Positions 27,556-36,798 of a stretch of 64,000 bases of DNA are shown one piece after another. The position numbers and the translations under genes are program-made. Within the stretch, counting starts at the first letter, position 1, and each line of letters begins with the position of its first letter. The stretch is from positions 930,001 through 994,000 of the forward strand of contig JBDWCA010000002.1 of the NCBI GenBank assembly GCA_039978075.1, in the 5' to 3' direction. The notes under the pieces are model-generated. The model did no database searches and was not told where the DNA came from. It saw nothing but the letters and a program-made list of their open reading frames with translations. This stretch comes from Anderseniella sp039978075 (GTDB lineage Bacteria > Pseudomonadota > Alphaproteobacteria > Rhizobiales > Aestuariivirgaceae).

Positions 27556-28406
27556 TCGAAATCTCGGCCGATATAGTCGAATAACTCCTGATTGAAGGTC
27601 TTGTAGTAGTCGTCCAGATACTCATGCACAGCTGCATCAACCGGCTCCCGATTAAATCCGACCTGTTTGGGTGAAAGATCGCTGATCTCGATATCAGGAT
27701 CAACGCCGAGAAATGAATACACCTCTTTCAGTGTTTCGACCGGGCTTTCAAAAAAAATCTCGCTGCCAATTACCAGTATATTTTCAGACGGAAATAATTT
27801 GTAATACCTTTCCAGTTGTTCTTTATAAAGTCCTCTCTGCTTAAATATTATGTCTTCAACTTTCATGGCATTCAGAATTTCATCCTGCCACCACCCTTTC
27901 TTGATGCTGTGAAAATAATGAGATATCGCACGTTCCGTCGGATTGCGGAGCAACGCTATTATTTTGGTGTCTGGAACCAGTTTTCCAATGCGTTGCGGGG
28001 CTTCAGTGGAAGCCAGGTAATCCGGAGACGCCTCAAACGTTAAAGAGCCATCAGGCAGTTTTTCCATTATGGGAAAGTGTGATCGATACCATTTTTCACC
28101 TTTTGAGTAATACTCATCATGAGAAAAGTATCGAAGTTCCTTATAGCTCGAACCAAACAATTGTGGGTGCTGGCTGAGATAATTGAACAAACTGGATGTG
28201 CCGCATTTCATGCCGCCAACAATGATGAAATCGGGAAGAGCCCGTTCACGCCATCGTTTCTCACGTCTCTTTGTCACCAGATCGATGCAGGCTTGCATCA
28301 CCATGTTTTCAGCCGTTTTGACAGCCGGAAAGCGAGACAGCACACGCATGTAGGACATGGTTACAGCTCGTTCGATCTGACTTCGGTATTTGCCCATGCT
28401 TGCCAT
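27543..28406 (-). CDS. sulfotransferase domain protein
   Basis: This 287-aa protein has the PAPS-binding motifs of heparan-sulfate-type sulfotransferases: the 5'-phosphosulfate loop IVGGMKCGTSSLFNYL with K67, and the 3'-phosphate motif LLRNPTERAISHY with R154 and S162. The C-terminal VYSFLGVDPD segment is typical. It probably sulfates a surface glycan or lipid, but no polysaccharide genes lie nearby. The sequence looks more A/T-rich than its neighbours, with runs of A and T, which hints at horizontal gain. Confidence 0.88.
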   Translation of the reverse strand: MASMGKYRSQIERAVTMSYMRVLSRFPAVKTAENMVMQACIDLVTKRREKRWRERALPDFIIVGGMKCGTSSLFNYLSQHPQLFGSSYKELRYFSHDEYYSKGEKWYRSHFPIMEKLPDGSLTFEASPDYLASTEAPQRIGKLVPDTKIIALLRNPTERAISHYFHSIKKGWWQDEILNAMKVEDIIFKQRGLYKEQLERYYKLFPSENILVIGSEIFFESPVETLKEVYSFLGVDPDIEISDLSPKQVGFNREPVDAAVHEYLDDYYKTFNQELFDYIGRDFEWPV

Positions 28407-28421
28407 TGGATTACTCTAGGT

Positions 28422-28910
28422 CTAGTCCAGCAAGCGCTCAACCGTCACTACATCGCGCCATTCGCCATCAAGTTTTGCGTGGCGGAGGTGGGTGCCGACA
28501 ATGCGAAAACCCAGCGATTTGCACAATTCGAGGCTGGCCGTATTCTCCGGAAAAATTCGCGATGTGATCTTCCAGCAACCGGCTTTGGCTGCAGCGTCGA
28601 ACAGGGCAACCAGCAGCAGGCGCGCAATGCCGCGCCGTTTTGCCTCGCGGTGCACATAGATGGAGAACTCCCGGATACCCGCATAACATTCCCGCGCGCC
28701 ATAGGCGCTGGTCGAGGCAAAGCCGAGAATCCGGCCATCTTCTTCTGCCACGACCACAGGATAGGCATTATCGCCAAACCAGTGGGATATGTCTTCCGGT
28801 GAGCGTGCATTGGTCTCGAATGTGGCGGCCCGGTCCTCGATACCCTGATTGTAGACAATACAGATGCCGGGTGCGTCATCGGGAAATGCCGCACGCACAG
28901 TGATGCCCAT
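28422..28910 (-). CDS. GNAT N-acetyltransferase of the phosphinothricin/arsinothricin type
   Basis: The 162-aa protein matches the PAT group: VRAAFPDDAPGICIVYNQGIEDRAATFET, then the acetyl-CoA loop SIYVHREAKRRGIARLLL and FPENTASLELCKSLGFRIVGTH. Members acetylate phosphinothricin, methionine sulfoximine or arsinothricin; the natural substrate here is not known. It ends the accessory run and lies three bases from the ccrM stop, so it is probably read through from ccrM. Confidence 0.85.
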   Translation of the reverse strand: MGITVRAAFPDDAPGICIVYNQGIEDRAATFETNARSPEDISHWFGDNAYPVVVAEEDGRILGFASTSAYGARECYAGIREFSIYVHREAKRRGIARLLLVALFDAAAKAGCWKITSRIFPENTASLELCKSLGFRIVGTHLRHAKLDGEWRDVVTVERLLD

Positions 28911-28913
28911 GGT

Positions 28914-30020
28914 TCAGGCCGATTTCATCTCGGCGCGCACTTTCTGGCGCAGCACGTCGATCGGCATCATCTTGCCGGACTTGCGGAAATGCCAGAATGT
29001 CCAGCCATTGCAGGCTTCCGCGCCCATGACATGGGCACCCATCTTGTGGATCGATCCGGTTGCATCCTTGCACACCAGGGAGCCGTCCGCCCGGATCCGT
29101 GCTGCATTGCGCTGTGCTGGATCAAACAGCGTGTCGCCGGGATTGAGCAGGCCACGTTCGACCAGTGATCCGAACGGAACCCGCGGCTCGCCCTTTTTGC
29201 CGGTAGACACTTTCAGCACTTCATCATCACCGGTTTTAATGGCAGCCACGCGCTGCTGGGCAACTGCGATGTAGGCCGCGTCGCGTTCAATGCCGATGAA
29301 ATGGCGGCCCAGCCGCTTGGCGACCGCGCCGGTCGTGCCGGTTCCGAAGAACGGATCGAGGATGACGTCGCCGGGTTTGGTAGACGCCAGGATGACCCGG
29401 TGCAGAAGGCTTTCCGGTTTCTGTGTCGGGTGCGCCTTGCGACCGTCACTGCCCTTGATGCGCTCACTGCCATTGCAGATCGGCAAAAGCCAGTCGGACC
29501 GCATTTGCAGGTCGTCATTGAACGACTTCAGGGCTTCATAATTGAATGTGTAGGTTTTCTGGTCTTCCGACCGCGACGCCCAGATCATGGTTTCGTGCGC
29601 GTTGGTGAACCGGGTGCCGCGAAAATTCGGCATCGGATTGGTCTTACGCCACACAATGTCGTTCAAAATCCAGTAGCCCAGATCCTGCATCACCGTGCCG
29701 ACACGGAAGATGTTGTGGTACGAGCCGATGATCCAGATGGTGCCGGTCGGCTTGAGAATGCGGCGGCACTCAGCCATCCATTCGCGTGAAAATGCGTCAT
29801 AGGCCGCAAATGAGGAGAACTTGTCCCATTCATCATCAACGCCATCCACCTTGCTTTGATCGGGCCGGGTAAGATCGCCGCCGAGTTGCAGGTTGTAGGG
29901 CGGGTCGGCAAAGACCACGTCCACACTTTCAGATGGAATTTTCCGAAGCTCCTCGAGGCAATCGCCTGCAAGTATAGAGTTCAGAAGCGGCGCAATGTCC
30001 GGCTTTGTGGCAATACCCAT
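28914..30020 (-). CDS. ccrM: CcrM-type adenine-N6 DNA methyltransferase (GANTC)
   Basis: CcrM methylates the A of GANTC late in the cell cycle of alphaproteobacteria. The protein is a beta-class methylase: DPPY at 39-42 (FADPPYNLQLGGDLTRPD) precedes the SAM loop FGTGTTG at 225-231. The long C-terminal domain (EPRVPFGSLVERGLLNPGDTL, ACNGWTFWHF) is special to CcrM. From the ATG at 30020 it is 368 aa; ATGs at 30047 and the 30074 start are also in frame and none has a clear ribosome site. The upstream region carries a CtrA box and clustered GANTC sites. Confidence 0.97.
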   Translation of the reverse strand: MGIATKPDIAPLLNSILAGDCLEELRKIPSESVDVVFADPPYNLQLGGDLTRPDQSKVDGVDDEWDKFSSFAAYDAFSREWMAECRRILKPTGTIWIIGSYHNIFRVGTVMQDLGYWILNDIVWRKTNPMPNFRGTRFTNAHETMIWASRSEDQKTYTFNYEALKSFNDDLQMRSDWLLPICNGSERIKGSDGRKAHPTQKPESLLHRVILASTKPGDVILDPFFGTGTTGAVAKRLGRHFIGIERDAAYIAVAQQRVAAIKTGDDEVLKVSTGKKGEPRVPFGSLVERGLLNPGDTLFDPAQRNAARIRADGSLVCKDATGSIHKMGAHVMGAEACNGWTFWHFRKSGKMMPIDVLRQKVRAEMKSA

Positions 30021-30135
30021 TTGTACGCATAACCTGTTTTGACGCATCACTGACAAACGGGCGTTTTGCTGCAAACGCCCGCGCCTTGAGGCAGACGTCT
30101 ATGGCGTCTTTGTCCTGAAGGCTTGCGCACATGTT

Positions 30136-30182
30136 GAATCACCCGGACTCCGAGGTGAATCTAATTCTTAATGAATGGTTAA
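30136..30182 (-). promoter_or_regulatory. CtrA box and three phased GANTC sites upstream of ccrM
   Basis: TTAA-N7-TTAA lies at 30168-30182; read on the ccrM strand it starts TTAACCAT, the known CtrA half-site. GANTC sites are at 30136-30140, 30146-30150 and 30157-30161, 10 and 11 bases apart. All lie between the rnhB stop and the ccrM start. In Caulobacter, CtrA activates ccrM and GANTC methylation of its leader lowers transcription; the same logic is inferred here. Confidence 0.75.
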
Positions 30183-30826
30183 CGCGCTGCTGTCGCGAGC
30201 GCCTTGCGCACCGGGGCAAACGAGCTGCGATGGTGGGGAGTGGGCCCGTGAATTTTCAGCATTTCAAGGTGAAATGCCGTGCCATAGCCCTTGTGACGGG
30301 CAAAACCGTACTCGGGCAGTTGCAGGTCAAGTGATGCCATGATCCTGTCGCGCGTCACCTTGGCGACAATGGATGCTGCCGCGATGGACATGGACTTCGC
30401 ATCGCCTTTGACGATTGCGTTGGCGGGACAGTCGAGTTTCGGGCAGCGGTTGCCATCGATAAGCGCCAGGTCCGGTTTGTGTTCGAGGTCGCCAATTGCT
30501 TCCGCCATGGCCCACATGGTTGCCCACAAAATGTTCATCTCGTCGATGCGGGCAACGTCTGCGACGCCGACCCCGATATCCGCCGTTGCCAGGATTTCCG
30601 CAAACAATGCATCCCGGGCCGGTTCGGAAAGTTTTTTACTGTCGTTCAGGCCGTGAGGAACATGGTCGGGGTTGAGGATGACTGCAGCCGCCACGACCGG
30701 ACCGGCAAGCGGGCCACGGCCGGCTTCGTCCACGCCGGCGACGAGACGCGCACCGCCGTCAAGCGCTGTGCGCTCAAGGGTTAAATCGGGTTTTGCTGCA
30801 GATCGAATCGCCATTGGCGCAATCAT
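30179..30826 (-). CDS. rnhB: ribonuclease HII
   Basis: RNase HII nicks DNA 5' of a misincorporated ribonucleotide. The 215-aa protein has the catalytic acidic pair in VAGVDEAGRGPLAGPVVAAAV, then LNDSKKLSEPARDALF, the central Asp in LIDGN and the Asp-containing KSMSIAAASIVAKVTRD. The start is uncertain: GTG at 30841, ATG at 30826 or ATG at 30814. Its TAA stop overlaps the CtrA box for ccrM. Confidence 0.95.
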   Translation of the reverse strand: MIAPMAIRSAAKPDLTLERTALDGGARLVAGVDEAGRGPLAGPVVAAAVILNPDHVPHGLNDSKKLSEPARDALFAEILATADIGVGVADVARIDEMNILWATMWAMAEAIGDLEHKPDLALIDGNRCPKLDCPANAIVKGDAKSMSIAAASIVAKVTRDRIMASLDLQLPEYGFARHKGYGTAFHLEMLKIHGPTPHHRSSFAPVRKALATAAR

Positions 30827-30968
30827 AGCGAATGCAGTCACAGATGCGATAGCTGATTGCCGCGCAGGTCAGCCGACAGTCCATCTGGTCACGTAACGTT
30901 GCCAGCATCCTGTGTTTTGTGATCATCTGATTGGTCCAAGAATGCGCAACCGGGAGGGAACAGCGAAG

Positions 30969-31910
30969 ATGACGGATACTCCGCAGCGTCTGAATGGAGC
31001 AACCATATCCACCTGTAGTTTCCCCGGTCCACCGAACTGGAAGACCCTGCTGGGTGCCATGTCGCGCGCCCTGGGCACCATTCCGCCAACGGGCCTGTTG
31101 CTTCTGGCAATCATTTCAGTGCAACTCGGGTCCGTGCTGGCAATCCAGCTGTTCTCAACACTGGGGCCAAGCGGCACGGTGTTCCTCAGGGTGGCGTTCG
31201 GCGCTGTTCTGGTGGCAGTCGCAGCGCCACCGGTTTTCGACAAGACACTCCGCAAGAACGCCGGGATCATTCTGCTTTTTGGCTGCGTCATTGCCATTCA
31301 GAACCTGTGCTTCTTCCACGCAATTGCCCGCATTCCTCTGGGCACTGCGGTGACAATCGAGTTCATGGGCCCGCTTGGTGTCGCGGTTTTCAGCTCCAGG
31401 CGGCTGGTTGACTTTATGTGGATCGCGCTTGCCGGACTTGGACTTGCCTTGCTCACACCGGACATAGGCAACGGGCTGGATCCGTGGGGCGTGTTGTTCG
31501 CTGCTATCACCGGGTGCGCCTGGGCCGCCTTCATTCTTCTGGGTGTCCGGGTAGGGCGCCTGTTCTCCGGCGGCAGCGGCCTGTCGCCGGCAATGATTGT
31601 AGCTGCCCTGGTGCTGACACCGTTTGCCGCCGTCGGCGGCGACATGCTTCAGGTTGCACCCACAGTGCTGCTGGTCGTGCTGGGTGTCGCGGTCCTGTCG
31701 ACAACGATACCAACGGTTCTGGAGTTCGAAGCCCTAAAAACCATGCCGTTGCGCAAGCATGGCATCATTCTGGCCATAGAGCCCGTCATGGCAATGATGG
31801 TCGGCGCCGCATTGTTAAGCGAAACCATCGAAACGAACGGTCTGCTTGCAGCCGCGGCAGTTATGTCCGCAGCTATCGGCGCCACGTTTACCGGAAGGAA
31901 ACGGCCCTGA
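30969..31910 (+). CDS. EamA family transporter (RhtA-like)
   Basis: The 313-aa protein has about ten membrane spans in two EamA halves, with the FLRVAFGAVLVAVAAPP and LGTAVTIEFMGPLGVAVFSSRR segments typical of RhtA, the threonine/homoserine exporter. The closing SETIETNGLLAAAAVM matches EamA ends. The substrate is inferred. The frame is open from 30912, but the ATG at 30969 follows GGGAGGGAA. It converges with the AEC gene (10 bases between stops). Confidence 0.88.
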   Translation: MTDTPQRLNGATISTCSFPGPPNWKTLLGAMSRALGTIPPTGLLLLAIISVQLGSVLAIQLFSTLGPSGTVFLRVAFGAVLVAVAAPPVFDKTLRKNAGIILLFGCVIAIQNLCFFHAIARIPLGTAVTIEFMGPLGVAVFSSRRLVDFMWIALAGLGLALLTPDIGNGLDPWGVLFAAITGCAWAAFILLGVRVGRLFSGGSGLSPAMIVAALVLTPFAAVGGDMLQVAPTVLLVVLGVAVLSTTIPTVLEFEALKTMPLRKHGIILAIEPVMAMMVGAALLSETIETNGLLAAAAVMSAAIGATFTGRKRP

Positions 31911-31920
31911 CCCGTCCAAT

Positions 31921-32853
31921 TCATGTGATCAGCACACTCAGCAATACGGACAGGGTCACCACGGACAAGGCGGTTGAAATCACCACCGCGGCATTGGCGC
32001 GGGCGACGAAGACCTGGTATTGCTGGGCCAGCACGAAAACCGGCACGCCGCAAGGCAGGGCCGCCTGTATGACCGCAACGGCAGGCAGTATGCCATCCAG
32101 CTCAAACACGTGATAGGCCAGCCACCAGGTGATCAACGGATGGATGGCCAGCTTCATCAGCACCAGCCAGCTGATTTCCCGGCCATCACCTTTGACCGAG
32201 CAGCCGACCATGAACAGCCCGGCCGAAAACAGGGCGCATGGGGTGAATGCGCCGCCCAGCAGGTCACAGAACGTCGCCACCGGTTTGGGAAGCTCGAACC
32301 CTGATGCGGAAACCAGCAGGCCCGCAGCGGTTGCCATGAATACAGGGGTGCGTGCCACGTTGATAAGCGGTCTCAGGCTGAAGACCTTAGCCTCGTCACC
32401 ATTGCCGATTTCTACAAGTATGATCGCAAGCGGCAGAAACACCGCCCCTGTTATCACCGCGCCGATGATACCCGGCACCAGAGCCTCATTGCCAAACGCA
32501 ATGAGCAGGATCGGCAGCCCGATGTAGCCGGTGCTGGAGTACATGGCGGCCAGTCCGTGCATGCCAAGCTGTGCCAGGCCACCGGGAAACACCACTCGCG
32601 CCACTGCCATGGAGATGAGAAATGTCGCCAGCATGCCGCCGCCCAGCGTACCCAGGAACGGCCAGTTGAAGAACTGGTCCACCGTAACGCGAGACAGGGA
32701 GACGAAGACCAGTGCCGGCAGCGACACCACGAAGACAAAGCGGTTCAGGACCGCACTGCTGGTCTCTCCGAACAGGCCGGAGCGGCCTGCGAAATAGCCT
32801 GCCAGCAGGATCGCGAACAGCGGCAGTACGATATTGATGGTTGCACTGCCCAC
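31921..32853 (-). CDS. AEC family transporter (auxin efflux carrier-like)
   Basis: This 310-aa protein shows the AEC pattern of ten spans in two halves: LPLFAILLAGYFAGRSG at the start, LNRFVFVVSLPALVF, the YSSTGYIGLPILLIAFG motif, and LPCGVPVFVLAQQY near the end. Bacterial AEC proteins carry dicarboxylates such as malate or malonate; the substrate here is unknown. It starts with GTG at 32853. Confidence 0.9.
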   Translation of the reverse strand: MGSATINIVLPLFAILLAGYFAGRSGLFGETSSAVLNRFVFVVSLPALVFVSLSRVTVDQFFNWPFLGTLGGGMLATFLISMAVARVVFPGGLAQLGMHGLAAMYSSTGYIGLPILLIAFGNEALVPGIIGAVITGAVFLPLAIILVEIGNGDEAKVFSLRPLINVARTPVFMATAAGLLVSASGFELPKPVATFCDLLGGAFTPCALFSAGLFMVGCSVKGDGREISWLVLMKLAIHPLITWWLAYHVFELDGILPAVAVIQAALPCGVPVFVLAQQYQVFVARANAAVVISTALSVVTLSVLLSVLIT

Positions 32854-32932
32854 TGGACGGGCCTCTTTTTGAAAGGTGAACGGTTTGTCAGACCAGCCAT
32901 ACGACGAATGTGACCTTGGTGGCCAGAGCCGT

Positions 32933-33787
32933 TCACGCTGCGGCGAATGCTTGCCGGATCGCTGACTTCATTGCCTTGACGGGCGCCTCATCAGCACCGT
33001 TTCGCATTCCAAGCACAAGTTTCGAGGTTGGCATGTCGGCAAAACTGTGCGTCGCATCCAGGCATGCGAGGTTGCTGTTCAGCGACGATTGTCCCAGAAG
33101 CCCGATGGCAACACCTGCCTCGATGGCAGCAGCAACACCTGTGACGCTCTGGCTTGAATAGACAATCCGAAAACGACGGCCTGATGCCTGCAGGGCGGCA
33201 AGTGCAGCATCGCGCCACCAGCATTCGCGATCGAACAGTGCAACCGGAAGCGGATCGCGTTGCAGCAGATCATGATGCCTGGACATCATCCAGAACGTCT
33301 GTTCCTCCCGCAAAATCTCGTGTTCGCTGCCGGGTCGCTCCACCTCGTAGACGGCAATGTCCATGTCACCGGATGCAAGGGCGGCAGGAAACCCGGCGCT
33401 CAGCGCACACGACACTTCGAGGTCAACCATGGGATGGGACTGGGTAAATTCGCTGATGATCCGTGACAGCATCTGCTGGTTCTGATCATCCGGTATGCCG
33501 AGACGCAGTTTTCCACGCATCCCGTCCGATGTCAGTTCACGCATGGCGGACGACAAGGTGCGGGTGACATCATGTGCGATCGGCAGCAGCCGTTCACCGG
33601 TCGCGGTCAAAGCAACCCCGCGCCCATGCCGGTCAAACACCGGTTGACCGAGCAGCTCCTCCAGCTTTCTGATCTGCAGGCTGGCAGCGGATTGGGAGCG
33701 GAATATACGGGCGGCGCCGTCTGTCATGCTGCCGGTCTCTGCCACGGCCAGAAAAGTGCGTAACAGGTCGCTGCTCAAATGATCCAT
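32933..33787 (-). CDS. LysR family transcriptional regulator
   Basis: The 284-aa protein has the LysR winged helix at residues 1-65 (LLRTFLAVAETGSMTDGAARIFRSQSAASLQIRKLEELLGQPVF) and a periplasmic-binding-like effector domain (KLRLGIPDDQNQQML onward). It is divergent from the permease gene at 33882, across 94 A/T-rich bases that should hold both promoters and a LysR site; it may control that gene. The effector is unknown. Confidence 0.93.
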   Translation of the reverse strand: MDHLSSDLLRTFLAVAETGSMTDGAARIFRSQSAASLQIRKLEELLGQPVFDRHGRGVALTATGERLLPIAHDVTRTLSSAMRELTSDGMRGKLRLGIPDDQNQQMLSRIISEFTQSHPMVDLEVSCALSAGFPAALASGDMDIAVYEVERPGSEHEILREEQTFWMMSRHHDLLQRDPLPVALFDRECWWRDAALAALQASGRRFRIVYSSQSVTGVAAAIEAGVAIGLLGQSSLNSNLACLDATHSFADMPTSKLVLGMRNGADEAPVKAMKSAIRQAFAAA

Positions 33788-33881
33788 CGGAAATTCTCAT
33801 AGCTGTATTCTATATTACCCGTTTTACATATGGCTTATTTAGGCGCATTTTCCAAGAACCTTAGTAACCGGAGCGCAATCC

Positions 33882-34904
33882 ATGTCCGATCACAGCGAAG
33901 CGGCCAAACGCTCTTTTTCAGTGAAATTTCTACTGGGTCTGGCGGCGTTGTCCGGACTGGTCTTCTTACTGTTGTGGCCGCAAACCCTGTTGGGGATGGC
34001 TGAATTCGTGATTTGGGGCCTCGTGGTGGTGGCGCCGATTGTCATCCCCGGCATAGTTCTGGCTGCGTGGATCATGGCCAGCGGAGCAGGCAGTCATATC
34101 GCAGGCGTTTTCGAAGGACGCACGGTGTATGCGATCCTTGCAGCTTCCGCGATCGGCGCGATTACGCCAGTGTGTGGCGTTACGGTCCTGCCGCTGATGG
34201 CCGGATTGCTGGCCGCAGGCGTGCCGCTGGCGCCGGTCATGGCGTTCTGGTTGTCGTCTCCGGTTACCGATCCGGCCATGCTGGCAACAACGGCCGCAAC
34301 CCTGGGCGTCGGATTTGCGGTCGGCAAAACCGTGGCGGCCTTTGGTCTCGGACTATGGGGCGGGGCAATCACGTCGCTGTTTGCCCGGCGCGGCTGGGCA
34401 ATAGCTTCACTGCGCAATAACCGGATTGTCGGAAACCTGTCGCAACGCAATTGCGGTGCTCAATTGCCGTTTGATCCGCGCATCTGGAAAGACCGGCAGC
34501 GCAAGAGCATTTTTCGCCAGAACGCTGCAGCGACAACCAGGCTGATCCTGATTTGCCTGATCCCGGCATTTGCCGCCGAATATGCCCTGAACGCGGTTTT
34601 GCAGCCTGACGCCCTGTCAGCCTATGTCGGCAGCGATGTCTGGTGGGCCATACCGTTTGCCGTGTTTGTCGGTGCACCCGCCTATCTGGACGGTTATGCC
34701 GCCCTTCCGCTGACCCGCGGGTTGATGGATCACGGCATGTCACCGGGTGCAGCCATGGCCTTTCTGGTCTCCGGCGGCGTGGTGAGCGTCTGGGGCGCAA
34801 TGGCCATCTTCCCGGTGCTCAGGCTCAAGCCGTTTCTTCTCTATCTCGCGCTGGCACTGTCCGGGTCTCTGGCCGCAGGATATGTTTTCGACTGGGTAGT
34901 TTAA
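33882..34904 (+). CDS. permease of the ArsP/YraQ (COG0701) group
   Basis: The 340-aa protein has about eight spans in two similar halves. The motif ITPVCGVTVLPLMAGLLAAG with C98 and the following FWLSSPVTDPAML is characteristic of this permease family, and is repeated as GAPAYLDGYAALPLTRGLM in the second half. ArsP members export trivalent organoarsenicals; others move unknown substrates. Context: a LysR regulator is divergent, and two arsenosugar-type transferases lie 1.2 kb downstream. Its stop overlaps that of the convergent radical SAM gene. Confidence 0.8.
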   Translation: MSDHSEAAKRSFSVKFLLGLAALSGLVFLLLWPQTLLGMAEFVIWGLVVVAPIVIPGIVLAAWIMASGAGSHIAGVFEGRTVYAILAASAIGAITPVCGVTVLPLMAGLLAAGVPLAPVMAFWLSSPVTDPAMLATTAATLGVGFAVGKTVAAFGLGLWGGAITSLFARRGWAIASLRNNRIVGNLSQRNCGAQLPFDPRIWKDRQRKSIFRQNAAATTRLILICLIPAFAAEYALNAVLQPDALSAYVGSDVWWAIPFAVFVGAPAYLDGYAALPLTRGLMDHGMSPGAAMAFLVSGGVVSVWGAMAIFPVLRLKPFLLYLALALSGSLAAGYVFDWVV

Positions 34905-36031
34905 AGCAGCGAAAGCTGTTCGCCCGGCTGGATAGGCCGTTCGAACAGGTCGGCGCGCAGTTTCAGTTTCGCCTTGTTGAGGCCCAACCGCTTGCACGCC
35001 AGTTCGAACCGGCGCCCGATCTGCCAGGCATAGGGTCCGCGGCCCGTCATGCGCGCACCGAACTCGGGGTCATTGTCGCGGCCGCCGCGAATGTCGCGTA
35101 CCAGGTTCATCACGTGCTTCGCCCGGTCGGGAAATTCCCGCTCCAGCCACTCTCGAAACAGGTCTTTCAACTCGTGCGGCAGGCGCAGCAGGACATAGCC
35201 TGCTTCACGCGCGCCTGCAGATTGTGCTGCACCGAGAAGCTTTTCGATTTCCATGTCATTGATCGCCGGAATGATCGGGGCGGTCATGGCGACAGTGGGA
35301 ATGCCCGCGGCTGACAAAAGCTCAAGCGCCTGCAGCCTTCTGCCGGGAGCAGAGGCACGCGGTTCCATCTGACGCGACAGCTTGTGATCCAGGGTGGTGA
35401 TCGACAGCGCGACCTTGACCAGGCCTTTCTCGGCCATGGGCTTCAGAAGATCGATGTCGCGGGTCACCAGTGCGGATTTTGTGACAATGCCGACCGGATG
35501 ATTGCATTCGTTAAGGACTTTCAGGATGTCTCGCGTCAACCGATACTGCCGCTCAACCGGCTGGTAGGGGTCGGTATTGGCCCCCAGCGCAATGGTCGCT
35601 GGTTCATAGCCCTTCGCGCCGAGTTCCTTGTGCAGCAATTCAACCGCGTTGGTTTTGGCAAACAACCGGCTTTCGAAATCAAGCCCGGCAGACAGGCCCA
35701 GATAGGCATGGCTGGGACGTGCGTAACAATAAGAACAGCCATGCTCACAGCCGCGATACGGATTGATCGAACGATCAAACGAGATATCCGGCGAGATGTT
35801 GCGGGCAATAATCGAGCGCGCCGCCTCTTCGGTTACATGGGTTTTGAGTACCGGCAGGTCTTCATCTTCGCGGTGCCAGCCATCATCTATGCCTGATCGC
35901 TTGAAGGCTTCAAACCGCCCGCTTGAATTGCTGCTGACGCCACGTCCGCGCGCCTTGACCTGCGGCACTGCAGGGGCTGTTGCGGGTGCGCTGGACAAAT
36001 CCAGCCGGGAGAGGGTCGGGTTCATGTTCAT
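34901..36031 (-). CDS. PA0069 family radical SAM protein
   Basis: The 376-aa protein has the radical SAM cluster motif C95-x3-C99-x2-C102 in YRGCEHGCSYCYARPSHAYLG, followed by GLDFESRLFAKTNA, the pattern of the PA0069/SplB-like group. IALGANTDPYQPVERQ and ALSITTLDHKLSRQMEPRASAP are also typical. The group is related to spore photoproduct lyase, but its reaction is not known. It is not the ArsS radical SAM of arsenosugar synthesis. Confidence 0.9.
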   Translation of the reverse strand: MNMNPTLSRLDLSSAPATAPAVPQVKARGRGVSSNSSGRFEAFKRSGIDDGWHREDEDLPVLKTHVTEEAARSIIARNISPDISFDRSINPYRGCEHGCSYCYARPSHAYLGLSAGLDFESRLFAKTNAVELLHKELGAKGYEPATIALGANTDPYQPVERQYRLTRDILKVLNECNHPVGIVTKSALVTRDIDLLKPMAEKGLVKVALSITTLDHKLSRQMEPRASAPGRRLQALELLSAAGIPTVAMTAPIIPAINDMEIEKLLGAAQSAGAREAGYVLLRLPHELKDLFREWLEREFPDRAKHVMNLVRDIRGGRDNDPEFGARMTGRGPYAWQIGRRFELACKRLGLNKAKLKLRADLFERPIQPGEQLSLL

Positions 36032-36132
36032 AATGATGAAATGCTATATCAGAAAACAGAACATAACAAGAACAAAAAACATGACAATCACATGTTCCCA
36101 CTCGCCCGTGCCGACGCTATTGTCCCGCCATC

Positions 36133-36798
36133 ATGCTGTCGGTCATCATTCCAACCCGCAACGCCAATGCCAGTTTACCGCGCACCCTTGCCTGTTTGGC
36201 CGCGCACAGGGACGAGGCCGGTATTGATGAAATCATCGTGACTGACGGCGGGTCGGTGACCTCGCCCGAGGTCAGCGAATATGGCGCTGTGCTGTTGCAT
36301 GGCCAATCCGGGCGCGGCGTTCAGATGGCTGCGGGCGCAAAGGCGGCAACAGGCGACTGGCTGTTGTTCCTGCATGCAGATACCGTGCTGGGCGCAGGCT
36401 GGGCCCGGTCGGTGCAGGCCCACATGGCAAGCAGCGGCAAGGCGGCGGTGTTTCGTTTCAAACTTGATGACGCCAGCATCAAGGCGCGAATTCTGGAGAA
36501 ACTTGTTGTGTTGCGGTGCAGGGTATTCGCCATGCCCTACGGCGATCAGGGATTGCTGGTGTCACGCGCGCTGTATGACGAGGCCGGCGGGTTTCGGCCT
36601 CTGCCCCTGATGGAGGATGTTGATCTGGTCAGCCGCATTGGCAGATCGCGCCTGAGCTATCTGGAGGTGCCTGCTATCACCAGTGCCGAACGCTATGTCC
36701 GCGATGGCTATGTCGCGCGCATCATCCGCAACCTGACCTGCCTTGCAATGTGGTCTCTCGGTGTGCCGCCTGAGCGGATCAGCCGGTTTTACAAATGA
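36133..36798 (+). CDS. TIGR04283-type arsenosugar biosynthesis glycosyltransferase
   Basis: The 221-aa protein is a small GT2-fold enzyme: MLSVIIPTRNANASLPRTL, then DEIIVTDGGS, GRGVQMAAGAKAATGDWLLFLHADT (metal-binding HAD at the DxD place) and YGDQGLLVSRALYDEAGGF. This matches the group named TIGR04283, often next to the DUF2064 group, as here. The arsenosugar name comes from clusters in other bacteria; no arsM or arsS is in this window. It overlaps the next gene by four bases. Confidence 0.85.
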   Translation: MLSVIIPTRNANASLPRTLACLAAHRDEAGIDEIIVTDGGSVTSPEVSEYGAVLLHGQSGRGVQMAAGAKAATGDWLLFLHADTVLGAGWARSVQAHMASSGKAAVFRFKLDDASIKARILEKLVVLRCRVFAMPYGDQGLLVSRALYDEAGGFRPLPLMEDVDLVSRIGRSRLSYLEVPAITSAERYVRDGYVARIIRNLTCLAMWSLGVPPERISRFYK

